Shown piece by piece: positions 35,312-46,840 of a stretch of 64,000 nucleotides of DNA. The notes under the pieces are model-generated. The model had not been told where the DNA came from, searched no databases, and saw nothing but the letters and a program-made list of their open reading frames with translations. Numbering within the stretch: the stretch's first letter is position 1; the number at the start of each line of letters is the position of its first letter. The stretch spans positions 1,224,418-1,288,417 of the forward strand of contig LNAC01000340.1 of NCBI GenBank assembly GCA_002007465.1, given 5' to 3'. This DNA comes from Ailurus styani. Taxonomy: Eukaryota > Chordata > Mammalia > Carnivora > Ailuridae. The position numbers and the translations under genes are program-made.

Positions 35312-36278
35312 TGTCACATGCAATGTATTATCCATTGGTGGCATAATTATCTAATTTCCATAACAACCTGTCAACAAGCATACCAGTGTTATATCAACTA
35401 GGTGCTTAAAGTATTTATAAGCACATTCCATTCCATTACTCTAGAAGGGTGCTCATGTCTTCCAGAAAGCAAGGAGAATGGATTGCGCCTGCTCTCCTAA
35501 AATACGAAGCTGTTTATGTTTCTCTCATATAAGTATATGAAGCAGTCAGAGAAAGCAAAAAAAAAAAAAAAGTAAATTCTGCTGCAAGAAAATCTGGAGT
35601 AAAGAACAATTATAAGGCATGTCTGGCCAATTTACTGAGAGGCATTCCCGGCCATGACATTGTTTGTGTTACAAGTTCACCTGCATGTATCTAATCAGCA
35701 AATCCTAAAAAGCTGAGTACAACATAATTGTGTACATGTGAATATTAATGCTCCAACTGAATTCTTTAAAGGAAGGCTACTGTGGTTATATTTGTAAGTT
35801 AACAATACTAGAAGGTTTACAAGTTTATATAGATCAAAACTTTCAAAGAGCAGATCAATTAAGGTACAAACTAAGCATATATACAAAGCAAATGTAGTAT
35901 GTTGGAAAGAAGGTGTGTGATGAATTCAGGCAGACCAGAGGGCTTATGCCACGTTCTAGCACTCATTATACATATCCTTTATCATCATCACAGGTATAAA
36001 ATGGGGATAATGGTGTTGTGGGGGCCGTTTGTCATTTTGGCAGCCCAGCTTCCCAAATGGCAGTCCTTAGCAGATCATTCCTGTGGCATACTCTTAGGTA
36101 TGGATGACTTCCTTTAGTTCTTTCCCAAGCCTGGTTTCTCAGCCTTCATCTAAATTCCATGAACTACCCAAGAGCAGTTGGTATGTCTATTCAAAAGAGG
36201 TGTCTTATTATTTGCCACTAGGCATCTTGACTAGATCAAACACCCCACAGTTTGCTGGAGAATTAAAAGATAACATGT

Positions 36279-36480
36279 GGGTGCCTGGGTGGCTCAGTGG
36301 GTTAAAGACTCTGCCTTCGGCTCAGGTCATGATCTCAGCGTCCTGGGATCAAGCCCCGCATTGGGCTCCCTGCTCAGTAGGGAGCCTGCTTCCTCCTCTC
36401 TCTCTCTGCCTGCCTCTCTGCCTACTTGTGATCTCTCTCTCTCTCTCTGTCAAATAAATAAAAATTTAAAAAAATCTTTA
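36279..36480 (+). mobile_element. CAN-SINE, young, perfect duplication
   Basis: Flanked by identical 15-bp TAAAAGATAACATGT copies (36264-36278 and 36481-36495). Head GGGTGCCTGGGTGGCTCAG, musteloid-type CT-rich body, AATAAATAAAA tail. Confidence 0.95.
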
Positions 36481-36495
36481 TAAAAGATAACATGT

Positions 36496-37755
36496 ATAAG
36501 GAGTTACTAGTGTGCCAGGTACATTGTATAGATCAATTAACTATAGCTACTATTATTATACTCTTGTTATTTACTGTTGTAATATTTACAGTTTCAATTG
36601 GTCCTGAGCAAGTTAGAGGTCTGTGACATGTGATAATTTAATATTATGCCAAGGAGCAAATTTGAATCCACAAAGTTGATGATCCAGGAGCCATTTACTC
36701 ATCTAATAAGTGAGTCTAACAGATCACCCAGTATTTACATGTCCATGTGAATATTGCTGTTCTCTACTCATTAGACCAGTAAGTCAGAATCCATTCAGGA
36801 AAATGAGAGTCTGTTCCACTTAGTTCAATTGAAGGAATTCAATAAGCAGAAGCTATTATACACGGGAAGAGCTCAAAGTCTTCTTATGGGATGGCAAAAT
36901 AACCCAGATTATAGAATCAGTGGGAATCGACTTCCATCCCTAGAGCTAAAGGAACAAAGGGACAAAAGCAGAGCCTGGGAGTCAGGACTGTCCGGTGGGA
37001 GGAGAGATCACAGAAGGAGGGACTGAGGAGAAGAAGGTAGAATCCTAGGGGAGATAAGCCACCACTGGAGAGGTTTTTTTCAAGGTATGGTGGTTGCAGT
37101 CTCAGGGGAGGAAAAGGAGGGACTGGAGTGAGGGCTTCTCCCCACTTCCCATCCTCCTATCTTCCTCTAGGGCCACCCATTAGCCAAACCCAGCCTGAAG
37201 CCAGTTAGCAAGGGAAGCTGGGAAATGTAGTATCCAGGGTTCAGTCCTCCCTGAAGATACACAGTAGAGCAGAGGAAGGGAAGAGAAAGGATCTCTGAGC
37301 AAGTGGAGAAAGAGTCAGGTGACAAGTATGGTAAATTTCATTAAGGGTAAGAAAGGCTCATCTATATTTTTAAAAGTTATGTCTGATGACATTTTATTGG
37401 GAGAACTACATTCTAGATTGATATTTGCTAACTGGGGCACTCAAGAAATACCCCAGGATTCTATTTCATTAAGCTACGTTTTAGCAGGGGAGTCATTCTC
37501 ACAATGCCTAGTGCAGAGTCTCACATGTGTGAGGCACTCAACAAATGCTTATTTTATAAAAAGTCTATAAATGAGTAAAGAGTATATTAAACACTTCACC
37601 CCCACCGTTGTTCTGAACATTGTTACCAATGGGAATAAAAGGTGAAAATAAGGACCATAACTGATATTTTAATTATAAGAGAAGGGTGAGAGAGCTAATA
37701 AAAAAAATGTATTAGAATTGGAATCTGATTTCCTACTTTTACATGTTCAATTTAA
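36496..37755. other. Intergenic, nothing recognised
   Basis: Unique-looking sequence with a purine-rich part around 36960-37320. No gene or repeat family identified. Confidence 0.5.
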
Positions 37756-37759
37756 TTTT

Positions 37760-37955
37760 TCAGAATTTATTAGAGAGAGAGCTAGCGAGCTTGCACACAG
37801 TGGGGGAGGGGCAGAGGGAGAGCAGGAGAGAGTCTTAAGCAGACTCAGTGCTGAGCACAGAGCCTGAGTCAGGGCACCATCTCATGACCGTGAGATCATG
37901 ACCTGAGTCAAACTCTAGAGTCAGATGCTTAACTGACTGAACCACCCAGGCGCCT
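37760..37955 (-). mobile_element. CAN-SINE, older copy
   Basis: Flanked by diverged CATGTTCAATTTAA / CATGTTCAGTTTAA. The head ends GAACCACCCAGGCGCC and the body is GGGGGAGGGGCAGAGGGAGAG. Only 33 bp separate it from the next SINE, which has the opposite orientation. Confidence 0.92.
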
Positions 37956-37969
37956 CATGTTCAGTTTAA

Positions 37970-38380
37970 CTTTAAGAAATATTTATTGGGGGTGCCTGGG
38001 TGGCTCAGTCACTGGGCGTCTGCCTTCGGCTAAGGTCATGATCCCAGGGTCCTGGGATCAAGCCCAGAATCAGGCTCCCTGCTCTGCAGGAAAGCCTGCT
38101 ACTCCCTCTCCAACTCCCCCTGCTTGTGTTCCCTCTCTCTCGCTGTGTCTCTCTCTGTCAAATAAATAAATAAATAAAATCTTAAAAAAATATATATTTA
38201 TTGAATGCTTATTATGTGCTGGATATCAATAGATGCAAGGAAAATATCAATGAATAAGAAACCACGGATCTTCGCCCTTTTGTGGAACTCACAGTCCAAT
38301 GAGAAGAGAAGCAAAGAAATGGGCTATTTTACTACTAAATGACAAATGCTATGAGTGGCTATGAGCTAAGATAAAAAGTC
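37970..38380 (-). mobile_element. L2 LINE 3' fragment split by a SINE
   Basis: TATTGAATGCTTATTATGTG, then AACTCACAGTCCAATGAG, matches the L2 3' end in reverse. The SINE at 37989-38188 inserted into its end. Confidence 0.65.
37989..38188 (+). mobile_element. CAN-SINE, inserted in the L2 3' end
   Basis: Head GGGTGCCTGGGTGGCTCAG, the CCCCCTGCTTGTGTTCCCTC body type and an AATAAATAAATAAATAAAAT tail. ATTTATTG occurs on both sides. The host L2 resumes at about 38190. Confidence 0.93.
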
Positions 38381-38394
38381 AAACAGGCAGTTCA

Positions 38395-38560
38395 GGATTC
38401 TAATTCCTGTGCTGTCACAAATTGAGTGATTTGAGGGAGGTTAATTTGGCTAACCTTCAGTTTCATCCGTAAAATGGACGAGAAGTGATACCTTGTTCTT
38501 AGTATCACACACATGGGAAAATGTATGTGCCTGACACAGCTGGTGCTCAGCAAATCTTAG
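38395..38560 (+). mobile_element. MIR SINE
   Basis: TAATTCCTGTGCTGTCAC, CAGTTTCATCCGTAAAATGG and GTGCCTGACACAGCTGGTGC follow MIR order. Confidence 0.65.
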
Positions 38561-39800
38561 CAATTGTTTTATTGCTTTCGTTTATTATTAGCAATTATTT
38601 ATTATTAAACATTGTCCAAAAACATAAAAATAGGCAAAAGGGATTACTGTATGTCTTTTCAGTGTAGTGCTGTGTAGTTCCTTAGGGTGGCAGACCCCTT
38701 CAAGGAGTAACTGATTATCTAGGACTCTGTACTCTCGTTGGACGTCCTATTTACTATTGGTTCAGATATTTTACAATTTTTGAAAGGTAGATGTTCATTT
38801 ATTGAAAACTGGTATCAACACAGATGATTCTTATCTATTACCGATATGAATGAAATGAATTCTGTTCCGTAGAAAAGATAACCCCAATGGTTTACTGTTT
38901 ATCGCCCTGTAAGACATTAGCCAATTTTGTAACTAACCCAGTCCTCTTATTCTAAGATTAAAAAAAAATGCCTTTGTGATGGGCTATATAAACCTCTATT
39001 TCTCAAATGCTCCTGTAATTGGCTTTATCATTTTACTGGCTACCTCCTTTAATAATAAAATGAATACTTTGTAAAACCTGAGTTTGTGCTATTTCACAGA
39101 GTCACGAATTTCACCTTTTGGCAATTATCCCCTCACAAATTGAAGTCAATTCAAGCTACCGTGGAGAAGTCTGCAGTGAAGACCCGGGGACCAGGTAATG
39201 CTTCCCAGAGAAAGTGGTATCTAAGGAGAGACAGGGATAAAAATCTAACTCAATTTCTTAGATGCAAGGTCATAGATACAGTATTTGGGTTAAATTTACT
39301 GTAGAAAACTATGGTTAAGTTTAGCCTCACAGACGTGGAAGAAACTTGGCACTGCTTAGCCAAAACTCTGGGTTGGTTTAAACTATTCCACAGTGTTCTT
39401 AGTTTTCAGAAATGGCAGGAAATGGCTCCTGTTGGTGCCCCCTGCAGACTGGGAGGTTCATCGCTCCTGCTACTTGAGGTGCCAAGTTCACGGTGTTTTC
39501 TTGAACTAGGTAGACAGTGTTGAGAGATTTCCTCAGGGGCCCAGAACTGAAAAAATAAGCCCTGTGTAGAGGGCAGTGCCATGATTTTGGTCAGAATTTG
39601 CATGCCTCCGACACCAGGTCTCTTATCTGTGGCCTACTCTATTCATTTGCATGATTCACAGGCCCTTTGGGGGCATTTATGCTACCTCCATGAAGAAAAC
39701 AAGGGCCTTGAGCAATATTTTCACCCGAGGATTCTGCTAAGCACCACTAGATAGAAAAACAGACTTCAGGCAAGACTGACTTCAGGCAAAACAGACTTCA
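38560..39800. other. Intergenic, nothing recognised
   Basis: Two short overlapping frames at 39086-39523 show no domain. Three short GACTTCA-core repeats precede the SINE at 39808. Confidence 0.5.
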
Positions 39801-39807
39801 TCCATCT

Positions 39808-40013
39808 GGGATGCCTCAGTGGCTCAGTCGTTTAAGCATCTCCCTTTGGCTGAGGTCATGACCCCAGGGTCCTGGGATTGAGCCCCACAGTGGGCTCCCT
39901 GCTTGGGGGGATGCCTGCTTCTCCTTCTCCGTCTCCCACGCCCCCTGCTTGTGTTTCCTCTCTCGCTGTGTCTCCCTCTGTCAAATAAATAAATAAAAAT
40001 CTAGAAAAAAAAA
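39808..40013 (+). mobile_element. CAN-SINE
   Basis: Head GGGATGCCTCAGTGGCTCAG, CCCCCTGCTTGTGTTTCCTC body and AATAAATAAATAAAAATC plus A10 tail. It is preceded at 39763-39800 by three copies of a GACTTCA-core short repeat. Confidence 0.92.
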
Positions 40014-40019
40014 AGCAGC

Positions 40020-41200
40020 ATGTATCCATCACACATGCCCCACAATGGTTTGATTCTATGAAAGTCCCTCATTTTAGACTGGGAGTTCCTTGTGTTTAAG
40101 GACCATGTCCAATTCACCTTCATAAATATGGAGACAAGCAGTCTGAAGGTCCAGCTGCCGAACTAGGATGCTCACCCCACGTTGCCTGGCTGAACCGACT
40201 GAGATTTGAGGTAGTCTCTTCCACCAGCAGGACATGTTGTACCCAAACTCACGAGAACCTCAGGTCTAGCTGGGCTGCTAGTGTTTTTCAGTGTTCCTCT
40301 CAACAACTACCTCCGACTCGCAGACTGCCTTGTGGCCATGGCTGACACCCCTGTGTTTCTTCTGGGCAAGGTCATTGCCATGCTTGCTCTGTAAGAACAA
40401 GGGTAGGGGTTCCTCTTCTGGAGCAAAGCTCTGAAGCACATTCAGCCATGTCCCCATCCAAGCGCACCTCTCTGCAGATGCCAAGAGAACAGGAGGTACT
40501 CCTGCTGTGCACTGAAGCTGCAGTAAGTGATGTTGATGTTTGCCCCAAACCCTCCGTCAGACAATAATCTATCTTTACATCAATCTATATTCTTTTACAC
40601 AGTGCCTGTCACACAGCACGCACTCAGTGCAATGCAGACCGCTCGATAACATGACCTTGGAGGCAAAACTTCTAAATATCGGTTGGGAGGGCAGAAAGCT
40701 AGTTGATGAGAGATCAGTGATTAGGAGGGAAATTAACTCTGATAAACTTTAAATGTAATTGTTCTTTTCCTCTTTTAGCTTTGCTTGAAAACCAGGAAAT
40801 AGTCAAGTTAATCAGAGGGATCAGAATGCTAATTGTGAAATTGAAGAAGGAAGCATATTCTATTATGTCTGTTTAATTGGAAACAGATCTGGTTGTCCTG
40901 TTAAAGAAGAATGGAAGATCCGTGAGAGCTGAATGTAGAGGTTCTTGAGGAAAATCTAGATGGATTTGCTGGAGCTAGGATAAGCTGAAACAAATCCTAG
41001 GCAAACCAAGAAAGATTGAGGATCAGTTGGGACTACTCAGAACTTTGTGAAAACCCATGTTTTGATCAAGCAGTGTTTCAAACAATTATAACTACTTATA
41101 AAGATACATAACAATCTAAGTATTTCCTTTGGGCGATAGGAGCAAGGGTGGGAGGAATAGGCGTGAAAGAAATTAGCATAAAAGAGGGTGGGTTTATTAA
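40020..41200. other. Intergenic, nothing recognised
   Basis: No repeat family, exon or RNA gene recognised. Composition is ordinary. Confidence 0.5.
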
Positions 41201-41204
41201 AATA

Positions 41205-41345
41205 AACTTAGATTTGAATCGTAGTCTTATCACCTATCAGTTATGTGATTTTAGACAGGCTGCATAGTTTTTTAGAGTCCGAGCTATCCTATCTATAAAA
41301 TGGAAATAATAATGTCTAACTACTCAGAAATCCTGTGAAAATGAA
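41205..41345 (+). mobile_element. MIR SINE
   Basis: TCAGTTATGTGATTTTAGAC and CTATCTATAAAATGGAAATA are MIR landmarks. Confidence 0.65.
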
Positions 41346-41370
41346 ATGTAGGTAATATGAATATATTTCA

Positions 41371-41500
41371 GGGGGCACCTGGGTGACTCAGTCACTTAAG
41401 CACCCAACTCTTGATCTCAGCTCAGGTCTTGATCTCAGGGTTGTGGGATCAAACACCACATTGGGCTCGACGCTGGGCATGGAGCCTATTAAAAAAAAAA
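41371..41500 (+). mobile_element. CAN-SINE, short old form
   Basis: GGGGGCACCTGGGTGACTCAG head; after the tRNA-like region it goes directly to GGAGCCTATT plus A10, without the CT-rich body. Confidence 0.88.
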
Positions 41501-41570
41501 TATGTGTCAGAGACTGATGATCCATGCATATCCATCTTATTTTCTTTTCCCCCTGGTGCACAGCCTCCCT

Positions 41571-41672
41571 TGTGGTTAGATATTGATATGTGACTGAGTT
41601 CTGGCCAACAGAATAGAGGGGTGTGGTTAGATATTGATATGTGACTGAGTTCTGGCCAACAGAATAGAGGGG
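41571..41672. repeat. Perfect tandem duplication, 2 x 51 bp
   Basis: Units 41571-41621 and 41622-41672 start TGTGGTTAGATATTGATATG and end AACAGAATAGAGGGG with no mismatch. The first copy follows CAGCCTCCCT, the second continues into AGAGATGGG. The unit length is a multiple of three, so a minus-strand chance frame shows a repeated 17-residue block. Confidence 0.97.
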
Positions 41673-41858
41673 AGAGATGGGTGCCACTTTCCAGACTGGC
41701 CCTAAAACACCACTCTTCCCATCCATGGACTGTGTGCAGACAATGTGGAGGCACTGGAAGAGAGAATCACAGGATGGAGGGAACCTGGGTCCCTGGATAC
41801 CTTCTGGTCAGAAATATTCACTTGGACTTTATGAGAACGAGATGTAAGCTGTTATTTA

Positions 41859-41865
41859 TTTATTT

Positions 41866-41911
<46 letters not shown>

Positions 41912-42227
41912 TTTTATTTTTATTCTTTGCCCAAGGGGTACAGGTCTGTGAATCATCAGGCTTACATCTTTCACAGCACTCACCAAAGCACACACCCTCC
42001 CCAATGTCCATAACCCATCCACCCTATCCCTACCCTCCCACCCCCCAGTAACCCTCAGTTTGTTTTGTGAGATCAGGAGTCTCTTATGGTTTGTGTCCTT
42101 CCCCATCCCATCTTGTTTCATTATTTTTCCCTCCCTACCCCCCACGACCCCCCACCCTGCCCCTCAAGTTCCTCATATCAGAGAGATAGTATGATAATTG
42201 TCTTTCTCTGATTGACTTATTTCGCTC
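41859..42227 (-). mobile_element. Recent 5'-truncated carnivore L1
   Basis: The left end is a T-rich (ATTT)n tract, the A-tail on the minus strand. It then carries the carnivore L1 3'UTR and stops at GATTGACTTATTTCGC. TAAGCTGTTATTTA flanks it at 41845-41858 and 42228-42241. Low divergence and an intact duplication indicate a young insertion. Confidence 0.9.
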
Positions 42228-42266
42228 TAAGCTGTTATTTAGATTTGGGACAGTTGGCTTTACTTT

Positions 42267-42660
42267 CATTTATTTTATATATATATATACATATATATAT
42301 GCATTTAAGTTATCTGAAATATACCTTCATTTATTATATATTATATATATAAAATATATTATATATTTATAAATGACATATTTATGTGTCACTTATATGT
42401 CATTAATAAAGATATCATTTATCATATTTTATAAATCACTTTATCATTAAAATAGAATATTATATATAGTATAATTATATATCTTCATTTATTATATATA
42501 GTATATAAAATAAATATACAATATATATGTTTAGTATACAATATATAATAAAATAAATAGACTACATAATAATATAGCTATATTATAAGCCTTCATTTTT
42601 ATATTAAATGTAATAACATATAACATACAGCATATATAGTATATAATATATAACATGCAT
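42267..42660. repeat. AT-rich low-complexity tract
   Basis: About 390 bp made almost only of A and T, with TATATA runs, repeated TTCATTTATTATATA-like blocks and ATATAACATA blocks. It lies 40 bp right of the young L1 insertion. Confidence 0.9.
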
Positions 42661-43242
42661 AGACCCACCCTTTGTGGGAGGGGCTTCAGAGAATTTGTAG
42701 ACATATTTTAAAACTACCACGAACCCCACTTCTGCTTTAGGGACACTAAACCCCATTGATCCTCGAATTTGCAGCCATGCTTCTATACACTACCCTCTTC
42801 TTGCAGTGCCACTGAGACCATGAATTTACCTCCCAAATTTCTACTCACCATTTAAGATTCAACTTAGCTGCCATCTGCATTATAACCTTTTACAGCCCCA
42901 CATTTGGAAGTCATTACACCTTCTCTGTTCTGCCCACAAGCCTCCCTTTCAATTTCTCTTAGGTGACCTGATTACATAGTTGTGGACGGATAAATAGAAC
43001 AGAGTAATAAAGTCTCAGGCATGAAAGTGACCTTACATGTTACTTAGAGCACCCTTTTCGAGTTTGTTTTTATTCATGTTCTTTTCCCCTCTGAATTTTT
43101 ACTGTCTTGAAAGTAGGGACCAGGTTTGACTTACCTTTATAACCACTCCCCCCTGCCCCCTCCCACTGCTAGCTCCCCGCCCCCCAGGCTCTGGTGCAGC
43201 AGGCCGTCAAGGAGGGTTAGTGAAATGCACAAGCCTGCCTTC

Positions 43243-43288
<46 letters not shown>

Positions 43289-44800
43289 GCATATTTTGCT
43301 AAGGTGCTACTTTTCTATTAACCAGGTGATACATGGTTTGAGGCAGGTTGGAGCAGTTGGAAGAGATACCTCTAAATGCTGAAAGAGCATGAAATGCTCT
43401 TAATTCACCAGACACCATCGTCAGTCAGAATTAATCGTCTTTATCATGACTACCATCCAACTAACAACCACTTGCCTGGAGAATATTGATGCTGTTGTTC
43501 CAAACAGACAGGGTCACCCTTTTGCCCATCATTTCAAACTCCATCCTTTCCTGACTTTCTCTTCGCCAAACGCAGAACTTTCTGGGCCACAGCAAATGGA
43601 TTAGCCAAGATTGTTCCGCTCATAGTAAACAGCAGTGATCAAACAAACACACAACTCACTGTTGAGCAGCTTTGATTTATAAACAAATGATGTTCCAAAA
43701 ATGTTCAGTGGACACTTTGCAAGAATACCTAGTTGTACACAAGGAACTTGAAGTTCCCTGGTTGACTCACAAAGCACTGTTTAAGCAATAATGTCTTCAA
43801 AATGCCAAATTGTTATAATGAAAAAAGAAAGATACAATGCCAGCAATTAAATACAACTGAAAAAAAGTGAATACTGTTTTTGAAACAACTTCTCCAGCAT
43901 GCTGGTGTTTGAAGGAAAAAGCTAATTTAAAGAAGGGAAAATGAGGAAGTAGTAGCAAAATTTGGGGGCATATTTACTAAAGACTTCTTGACCCTTTCCA
44001 TGACTTTGAGGATTGATTTTTCTGGTTCATTTTTATACCTAACTCTGATTTCCAACTCTGAAATTGTTTGTTTGTTTGTTTGTTTTTAAGGTACAGCCTT
44101 ATGGTCTGAGCCCTCTCAAGCTTGGGAGTAGAAAATGATGTCACACTTCATTCTTGTATTTAAGTTGTGACAATGTGGGTGCCTACCAACCATGTTGCTG
44201 GAAATGAACCTCCTTTAAGGCATCCCCCAGTAGTTATTCCTGAGAAGCCACATGTGCCTCTGAGCTTACAAACACTACATAGCATTAACTCTGCTTGTCC
44301 CTTCCTACTCAGACTCCTGAATGTCACGTTCAGTGCTCACAGAGATGGTTGGACACCTTTGCCTGTAAACCATAGGACAACCAAGGTCCATGCCAAATAG
44401 ACAGCGTCTGGATGCTTCCAAAGCTTCCAAACCTTGTGCTGGGCTCCAAGATGAGGTGAAAATCAACCCCCCTCCCTGACCTTGTACACATTCTTGGTCG
44501 TTCATGCTTGGGGCCTCACGAGACTTTCTTTATCAGTTTCAGCATCTTGATCTCCAGGAGACAGTTTTTTTAGCGTGCAGCCCAAGAACTGTAGTACTAA
44601 TCAGACTACTAATCAGACAGGACTCTTCAAAGGATTATAATTTTTTTTTCTTCAAGGGAATGAAAAGAGAAGATGGAAGGCAAGCTTCCCTCAAGATATT
44701 ATAGGAGTCAGAAGAGGAGTGGAGAGGGAGAAGAGGGATGCATGGCTTTGTGTGAATGTCCTACTCGCCCAGAGAGTGAGGTAGAGCCAGGCAAGTTAGC
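42661..44800. other. Intergenic, nothing recognised beyond simple repeats
   Basis: Contains the AC microsatellite at 43245-43286 and a (TTTG)n run near 44068-44087. The rest is unique by eye. Confidence 0.5.
43245..43286. repeat. (AC)n microsatellite, about 21 units
   Basis: An uninterrupted AC run between CCTTCCT and CTGCATATTTTGC. Long enough to be polymorphic. Confidence 0.97.
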
Positions 44801-44959
44801 ATTAATTCATTCAGCAAATTTTTATTGAGCACCTACTATGTGCCAGGCACTGTTCATATCTGGAAAGCCAAGCAGTGAACAAAGGACGCAAAGTGCTTGT
44901 CTTCAAGAAGCTCATGTTTTCGTAGGGGGAGGCAGGGAGCACAGAAATAAATAAATGGA

Positions 44960-45177
44960 GGGGCCCCTGGGTGGCCCAGTCAGTTAAACATCTGACTCTT
45001 GGTTTCATTTCAGGTCATAATCTCAGGGTCCTGGGATTGAGCCCCTTGTTGGGCTCCCCATTCTGCTTGGAGTCTGCTTAAGGGTCTCTCTCTCCCTCTT
45101 CCTTTGCCCCTTCCCTACTCAATACGCATGCTCTCTCTCTCTCAAGTAAATAAATACATAAATCTTAAGAAAAAAAA
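44960..45177 (+). mobile_element. CAN-SINE, inserted in L2
   Basis: Head GGGGCCCCTGGGTGGCCCAG and tail AAGTAAATAAATACATAAATC. ATAAATGGA / ATACATGGA flank it. It is the first of three SINEs in one minus-strand L2. Confidence 0.9.
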
Positions 45178-45555
45178 TGAATACATGGATTTACATGATA
45201 ATTTCAGGTATGACAAGTGTTATGGCAATAAATGAAGCAGGATAAGGAGAATGTCACACCTGTGTGGGATGCTATTTTAGGTAGCTGGGTCAGGCAAGGC
45301 CTTCATGCTAGAGTTATGTTTGAGCAGAAATCTGATGGAAGTAAAGGCATAAGTCTGCAAGTGCCTGGAGAAAGAAAGTTCTAGGTAGTGGGAACAGCAA
45401 GTGCAAAGGGCCTTAGATGGAAACACACTGGCAGATTTAAGGAGTAGCCAGGGAGCAAGTGTGGCTGGCAGGGAAGGGGGAAGGTGTGGTACATAAGGTT
45501 GGAGCTAACAGAGGTCAGATGGCACAGGGCCTGTAAGTGATGAGAAGCAATTGGA

Positions 45556-45802
45556 GAGGGTGGCTCAGTCGTTAAGCTGCTGCCTTTGGCTCAGGTCATG
45601 ATCCCAGGGTCCTGGGATTGAGCCCCACATGGGGCTCCCTGCTCCAAGGGGAACCTGCTTCTTTCTCTCTCACTCCCCCCTGCTTGTGTTCCCTCTCTCG
45701 CTGTGTCTCTCTCTGTCAAATAACTAAATAAAATCTTTAATCTTTAAAATAATAATCTTTAAAATAAAATCTTTAATCTTTAAAATAATAATAATAATAA
45801 TA
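45556..45802 (+). mobile_element. CAN-SINE with truncated head and expanded tail
   Basis: Begins inside the head at GGGTGGCTCAGTCG, so the first few bases are missing. Its tail has three AATCTTTAAAATA-like repeats and ends in an (AAT)n run (45783-45802). Confidence 0.9.
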
Positions 45803-45820
45803 ATAAAAGAACCACTCTGA

Positions 45821-46030
45821 GGGCACCTGCGTGGCTCAGCTGGCTAAGCATCTGCCTTGAACTTGGGGCATGATCCTAGAGTCCTGGGATCAAAGTCCAG
45901 AGTCCAGTAGGCTCCCTACTCAGCAAAGAGTCTGCCTCTCCCTCTTCCTCCATCTCTCCCCCTGCTCTCTCTCTCTCAAATAAATAAATAAATAAATAAA
46001 ATCTTAAAAAATTAAAAAAATAAAAGGAAG
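45821..46030 (+). mobile_element. CAN-SINE, third in the same L2
   Basis: Head GGGCACCTGCGTGGCTCAG and tail AATAAATAAATAAATAAATAA. ATAAAAGAACC occurs on both sides (45804 and 46032 onward). Confidence 0.9.
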
Positions 46031-46654
46031 TATAAAAGAACCCTGCTGGCTGCTTTAAGGATAACCAAATATAGTAGGGCAAGAAGGAAGCAGGGAGACC
46101 CGTTGGGAGGCTGTGGCCATCGCTCAGGCTGAAGATGGGGTTGGCTGTCCTCCGGCAGTGCTGGTGGCCTGGTCCCTGGGGATGGAACATGCCTCTGAAT
46201 AACAACTGGGCTTGAATCTTGACTCTTGTCCTGGGGGCATACCTTGAGGTGCAGCTCTCTGACTCCTGGGCCTGACAGCAAGAAGGAGATTACAGGATGG
46301 ATATAAGTGAATGAGTAAGAACCTAGGGTCATCAAAGACCCTCAGGAAAACCTTGAGACTCTGGCATCTCCTTGTAATTCTTTTTCCTTGTGTAGGGAAT
46401 AGGCAGGACTTACAGAAGACCATTCGTCTTAAGGAAGGCAGACCAGAGTGCCTGACTCAGTTTCCTTAAGATGCTTTCTGCTTTGAGGCAGAGAAATCCC
46501 ACTTGAATAAGCCCACATAGAGAGAAGATCATCTCCCAGAACAGGATATCCAGAGGTATTCTGTTTGCTTGTGCACTGTGATGTCTGGAGCTTTGTAGAC
46601 AGTAGCCCATGACCTGTTTCACTCTTCCTTTTTCCCCAACACTCAACATCTACT

Positions 46655-46840
46655 GCACTGGGAGATGCCCTTAGTTATTATCACGTTTGTTAGTATTGTC
46701 TTTCTTCTTCCATTAGAATTAAGCTCCAAGAGGGCAAGGATCAGGGTTTTTTCACTATGTATCCCAAAAGCCTAGAATGGTGCCTGGAACCGTGGAGGCA
46801 CTTGATAAATATTTGTCGAATAAATGAGTAAAAGAAGGAA
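46655..46840 (+). mobile_element. L2 LINE 3' end
   Basis: TTAGAATTAAGCTCCAAGAG, GAATGGTGCCTGGAACC and GATAAATATTTGTCGAATAA form the L2 3' terminus. Confidence 0.78.

Larger units (their letters stand above)
30990..36263. other. Intergenic, upstream of TCP11L2, mostly unclassified
   Basis: After the CpG island I see only the MIR at 31480-31660, an unclassified repeat near 33100 and the CA repeat near 35270. No SINE occurs for 5 kb and no coding exon is recognisable, so this is a plausible place for distal regulatory sequence. Confidence 0.5.
44803..46130 (-). mobile_element. L2 LINE fragment carrying three SINEs
   Basis: Begins with ATTGAGCACCTACTATGTGC, the L2 3' end in reverse, and continues through GGGTCAGGCAAGGCCTTC and CAGGGCCTGTAAG. 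It resumes after the last SINE with GCTGGCTGCTTTAAGG and GACCCGTTGGGAGGCTGTGG. SINEs occupy 44960-45177, 45556-45802 and 45821-46030. Confidence 0.78.

Noticed and set aside
41388..41754. Minus-strand frame with a repeated 17-residue block, looking like a repeat protein
   Set aside because: The repetition is only the 51-bp DNA duplication; the rest of the frame runs into a SINE.
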